DNA of 63,469 nt from Marinilabiliaceae bacterium UBA5488 (lineage in GTDB: Bacteria; Bacteroidota; Bacteroidia; Bacteroidales; Marinilabiliaceae), in NCBI GenBank assembly GCA_002427105.1, contig DIPM01000026.1, positions 1 through 63,469 of the forward strand. Reading direction: 5' to 3'. Shown in pieces: positions 60,145 through 63,469 of this stretch. The notes under the pieces were generated by a model that saw only the letters and a list, made by a program, of their open reading frames with translations, did not search any database and had not been told where the DNA came from. Numbering within the stretch: the stretch's first letter is position 1; each line of letters begins with the position of its first letter. The translations under genes were made by a program, and so were the position numbers.

Positions 60145-60229
60145 TTACCATACATTATATTCTTAACTAAATGACATTGAATCATAAATGTAAAAATTAT
60201 GTATCCTGTAATACAATTATAGTTTTGTG

Positions 60230-60472
60230 TGGAGCTTTTCCTATGTTCCGAAAGCTTTTTGTTCTCTCTCCGTGGGTGTAGAATACGGTAGGTTCCTCTG
60301 CTCCGAAGGAGCTTCATCTCATTAACCGTGGGTGCAGCCCATGGTACTAGTGTCTGACATCCCACCAGCCCCGAGAGGGGTTGTGTCTCAAACAACTGTA
60401 TTTGCGTTGTTCAACCCCTCTCGGGGCTGATGTGTCGTACTTGGTCTCTCACCGTGGGTTATCACCCGCGGT
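60230..60472. repeat. cluster of REP-like palindromes
   Basis: Includes ACCGTGGG-TGCAG-CCCATGGT (60325-60345), an 18-bp perfect inverted repeat CAGCCCCGAGAGGGGTTG / CAACCCCTCTCGGGGCTG (60366-60383 and 60412-60429) and ACCGTGGGT-TATC-ACCCGCGGT (60451-60472). These resemble interspersed palindromic repeats common in Bacteroidota intergenic DNA. The stretch up to 60588 holds no gene. Confidence 0.55.
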
Positions 60473-60588
60473 TATTAAGATTTAGCCGCTTTGCGGCAGA
60501 CGTACTTATTATTTCTCATCTTGCTGACTAGCACAACTCGATTGTGTGATGTGTTGAGTGATACCACTATGATTATGCCGAATTCACT

Positions 60589-63465
60589 TTAAGGCAGAGT
60601 CGGCATTTTTTGATAATCAGTTGGAGATACTCCGAATTCTTTTCGGAAGACGCGTGAAAAATAACTTGCGTCAGAAAATCCACAAGCATCAGACACTTCA
60701 GTAACGGAAAGGTTGTCATCGGCGAGCATCTTCTTTGCCTTGTTAAGTTTGAGTTGCAACACATAAGATATGGTAGAGTAGCCTGTAATACCATTGACCT
60801 TTCTGCTTAACTGCGATATGCTCATAGACATTTTATTTGCAAGAAAGGTTGAATTCAATTCGGGGTTGTCTATTTCTGAATAGATAATTTTAGAGATGTT
60901 TTGCAGAAACTTAAGATTGGCATCATTGTCTAATTTATTAGCCGAGTCATTGAGCGTGATGGCGCTCATATATTTCTCTTTAAGAATTCGCCTGCTCTCA
61001 AAAATATTCTCAACGTGGATGAGTAGTTCTTCTTGTTGAAATGGCTTGCGAATATATGCTTCAACGCCAAAACTCAAACCTTTTATACGGTCTTCATCTG
61101 AGGCTTTTGCGGTGAGCATAATTATGGGAATGTGGTTGAGAAGACTGTTTTGTTTCATTTCGCTTACAAATTGATAACCATCTTTCACAGGCATCATTAA
61201 ATCCGTAATAATTAAATCAGGAACGCTGATTTCTGCTATTTCAAATCCTTCTTTTCCGTTCTTTGCCGTAATTACTTTGTAGCGATCTTTTAATAGAGAC
61301 TTCAGATATAAAGCAATGTCCTTGTTATCCTCTACAACCAAAACAAGAGGTTGTTCATAGCCCCCTTCTTCTTCAAATTGTTCAGGTTCTTTATCATTTT
61401 CGAAAATTACATTTTGACTTTCCATAAAAGCAGAAAATGGCTTTTCATCTTCTTTAAGGGGCAAAATATGAGGTAATTGTCTGTTTTTTAATGGCAGTAT
61501 CACGGTAAAAACACTGCCTTGTCCCAATTGGCTTTCTACTTCTATTTTTCCCTTCATTTTTTCCACCATCATTTTTGTGAATGCCAGGCCTATTCCTGTT
61601 CCAGAAGTGTTTCTGGATTGTGGACTCTGATAAAAGAAATCAAATATTCGCTCCAACTCTTCCGATGGAATGCCCTCGCCTGTATCGGTTATGCGAATGC
61701 AAATAGTTTCGGGACGTGCTCCCTTGCTAACAATGAAATCTATTTTACCACCCGCTTCTGTATGCTTAATGGCATTGGATAATAAATTGCAGACAATTTT
61801 ATCAATGTATGCTGGAACAAAATCCATTTCCCGCACAGAGATATCGCTGTAAAATATTAATTTGATTTCTTTTTCACCTGCATACAAACGAAATGTTTCA
61901 GCAATCATTTCCAAGTATGCAATTATATTACCCCGCTTCCATTGTGGGTCATCTGATCCTTTCCTCAGTTTAGCCACATCTAACAATTGGTTAACTAAGT
62001 TAAGGAGGTTGTTACTTTGGCGGTCTATGGCTGCTCTGAATACTGTTTTCTCTTTTTCAGACAGGTCTTCCCTATGCTGTATTTGTCGATTTAATCCTTG
62101 TATAACGGTAATAGGTGTGCGAAATTCGTGCGTAATATTGGTAAAAAAGTCAGACCGGCTTTGTTCCATCTTTTTTAGCATTTTATTGCTTTGTGTACGC
62201 TGATAGTAAGCGTAGTATAGTAATATCGTTATTATGAATGAGACTACAATAATTAGCCACGATCTGTATAAAGCAAACTGTTTTTTTTCTTGCTCCATTT
62301 TACTTGCAGCTTCCATTTGCTGAAATCGAAGAGCATTTTTATTTTGCTCGTGACCTAAGCGAATATCCATATAACGGTTCGCCTTTTTAATGCCCTGCAC
62401 ACTATCTTGCATTGCTTTATGTTTCTTATAATGTTGAAGCGCAAGTTTGTGGTTGCCTTGTCTTATATCGTAATCGTGTTTAAGTAAATATATCGAGGCA
62501 AGGTGCTCAGGCGATTTAATTTGGGTTGCAGTGCTTTCTGCCAGTTGTATGTAATGATTAAACTCTGCACTATTGCCAGTAATTAAATGAATGCGGGCAA
62601 TGGAGATACAAGCTTCGAGCCAATGCCATTTGTCGGAAATCTGATCCATCAATTCATACGCTTTTTGATATTCGGCTTTTGCAGAGTCGTACTTTTCTTC
62701 CTTTTCATAAAGTTCGCCAAGATGTATTAAGCATAACCCGATTCCCATATCCGATTTCGCAATTCGGTTTTGTTCCAACGATTTATGAAAGTAGATATAT
62801 GCCGAGTCGTATTGCTGGCGTCTTTCAAAAATAGCGCCCAGGTTGGCATAATTAATTGCTTGTCCTATTGAGCTTTTCAGCGCAATTTCGTCTTTTAGGG
62901 ATTTGCGGAAATGTTTTTCGGCATCATTATAATAGCCAAGCATAAGACTTATATTTCCGATTCCGTTTAAAGCTACTATGCGGTTTTTAGTGCCATCTGG
63001 CGTATGCAAACCCGACCAAGCTTCGGCATAATGCAGTGCTTGATAGTGGTATTGGGAGGCTTCATTATGCGCCCCAATGCGTCGGAAATTAGTGCCGAGG
63101 TTGTTCATCGCTTGCACTATTTCAATGGTGTCATGCAACTTTAGTGCTATCTCAAGACCTTGCCGATGGTTGCTGATGGCATCCGAAAATCTCGAATTTA
63201 CGCGCTGACGAGCCCCTAGCTGCTTATAAGAAAACATCATACCGACATCATTCTCCTCTTCGATAAACTGTTGTAAGACCATCTGAAGCGAGTCCTCGTT
63301 TCGGATAGAATAAAGTTTTGCCGAAAGTTCTTTTCGATATTCTTTTTCTTCCTCCATTTGCCTTTCGGGCGAGGTACAATGGCTCAGTATTGTTATCACA
63401 ACAAACAGAATAACAAGTTTTTGAGTAACTATACCTACTAGTTTCTTAATTCTACTTTGACACAT
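60589..63465 (-). CDS. hybrid two-component regulator: TPR sensor, histidine kinase, receiver, AraC HTH
   Basis: Encodes 958 residues from the ATG at 63465, near the window edge, so a longer protein is possible but not needed. An N-terminal hydrophobic segment with Cys30 (ITILSHC) looks like a lipoprotein or membrane signal. Periplasmic TPR helices fill about 50-370, a membrane span lies at 402-421, HisKA has His446 (NITHEFRTP), the ATPase domain has Asn564 and GTGIGLAF, the receiver has Asp755 and Lys807, and an AraC-type HTH ends the protein (VSDACGFSDASYFSRVFRKE). It is one polypeptide doing sensing, phosphorelay and DNA binding. The TPR sensor replaces the beta-propeller usual in polysaccharide-linked versions, so the signal is probably a protein or peptide. 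Confidence 0.92.
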   Translation of the reverse strand: MCQSRIKKLVGIVTQKLVILFVVITILSHCTSPERQMEEEKEYRKELSAKLYSIRNEDSLQMVLQQFIEEENDVGMMFSYKQLGARQRVNSRFSDAISNHRQGLEIALKLHDTIEIVQAMNNLGTNFRRIGAHNEASQYHYQALHYAEAWSGLHTPDGTKNRIVALNGIGNISLMLGYYNDAEKHFRKSLKDEIALKSSIGQAINYANLGAIFERRQQYDSAYIYFHKSLEQNRIAKSDMGIGLCLIHLGELYEKEEKYDSAKAEYQKAYELMDQISDKWHWLEACISIARIHLITGNSAEFNHYIQLAESTATQIKSPEHLASIYLLKHDYDIRQGNHKLALQHYKKHKAMQDSVQGIKKANRYMDIRLGHEQNKNALRFQQMEAASKMEQEKKQFALYRSWLIIVVSFIITILLYYAYYQRTQSNKMLKKMEQSRSDFFTNITHEFRTPITVIQGLNRQIQHREDLSEKEKTVFRAAIDRQSNNLLNLVNQLLDVAKLRKGSDDPQWKRGNIIAYLEMIAETFRLYAGEKEIKLIFYSDISVREMDFVPAYIDKIVCNLLSNAIKHTEAGGKIDFIVSKGARPETICIRITDTGEGIPSEELERIFDFFYQSPQSRNTSGTGIGLAFTKMMVEKMKGKIEVESQLGQGSVFTVILPLKNRQLPHILPLKEDEKPFSAFMESQNVIFENDKEPEQFEEEGGYEQPLVLVVEDNKDIALYLKSLLKDRYKVITAKNGKEGFEIAEISVPDLIITDLMMPVKDGYQFVSEMKQNSLLNHIPIIMLTAKASDEDRIKGLSFGVEAYIRKPFQQEELLIHVENIFESRRILKEKYMSAITLNDSANKLDNDANLKFLQNISKIIYSEIDNPELNSTFLANKMSMSISQLSRKVNGITGYSTISYVLQLKLNKAKKMLADDNLSVTEVSDACGFSDASYFSRVFRKEFGVSPTDYQKMPTLP

Positions 63466-63469
63466 TCGC

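Noticed and set aside
60123..60395. 90-codon frame within the repeat cluster
   Set aside because: It consists of palindromic repeat sequence and has no recognisable protein features.

Overview
The window is bacterial chromosome from a member of the Bacteroidota, probably a Bacteroidales/Marinilabiliales-type organism. The evidence is a LpxC-FabZ fusion, type IX secretion C-terminal sorting domains, a FISUMP lipoprotein, a hybrid two-component regulator ending in an AraC helix-turn-helix, TAnnTTTG promoter elements with few Shine-Dalgarno sites, and the neighbourhood sigma54 activator-lptE-secG-groES-groEL. No species can be named from sequence alone.

Layout. 1-90: 3' end of an initiator tRNA and its terminator. 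108-5505: a small membrane protein, then a divergent SOS-type mutagenesis cassette (XRE/S24 repressor; Y-family polymerase; short DnaE-like polymerase). 5580-6883: a compact A+T-rich three-gene cassette (HEPN-like protein, unknown protein, SecB-like chaperone) with its own promoter, the best candidate here for an uncharacterised system. 7056-10285: lipid A genes lpxD, lpxC-fabZ, lpxA. 10390-13230: a gene graveyard with three decayed genes. 13776-20460: the SUF iron-sulfur operon (sufBCDSE), a SufT-like gene and queG, followed by a GSCFA protein. 21839-33036: a glycogen/alpha-glucan cluster (GH133 debranching enzyme, GT4, GH57, a GT3-GT35 fusion and a convergent GlgB), then kdsB. 34085-41345: sigma54 activator, lptE, a TPR-like protein, secG, groES, groEL and lepA, which are housekeeping genes. 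41879-59586: a surface-protein island on the minus strand with three very large secreted proteins built from 25-residue DUF285/BspA-like repeats, a four-FN3 FISUMP lipoprotein, a beta-helix protein and an SPFH-GYF_2 protein. 60589-63465: a TPR-sensor hybrid histidine kinase/AraC regulator.

Two patterns run across the window. First, short tandem arrays with an exact or near-exact 7-bp period but different unit sequences occur at eight or more places; six of them start at, abut or run into the stop codon of a gene, and one supplies the last residues of the GH57 protein. Second, the surface island is built from interchangeable parts: near-identical signal-peptide and C-terminal ends, tandem 75-bp coding repeats with recent unit duplications, and a shared intergenic module present five times. 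This is the substrate expected for cassette shuffling or length variation of surface proteins.

Starts and functions are read from sequence and family knowledge only; no database search was run.
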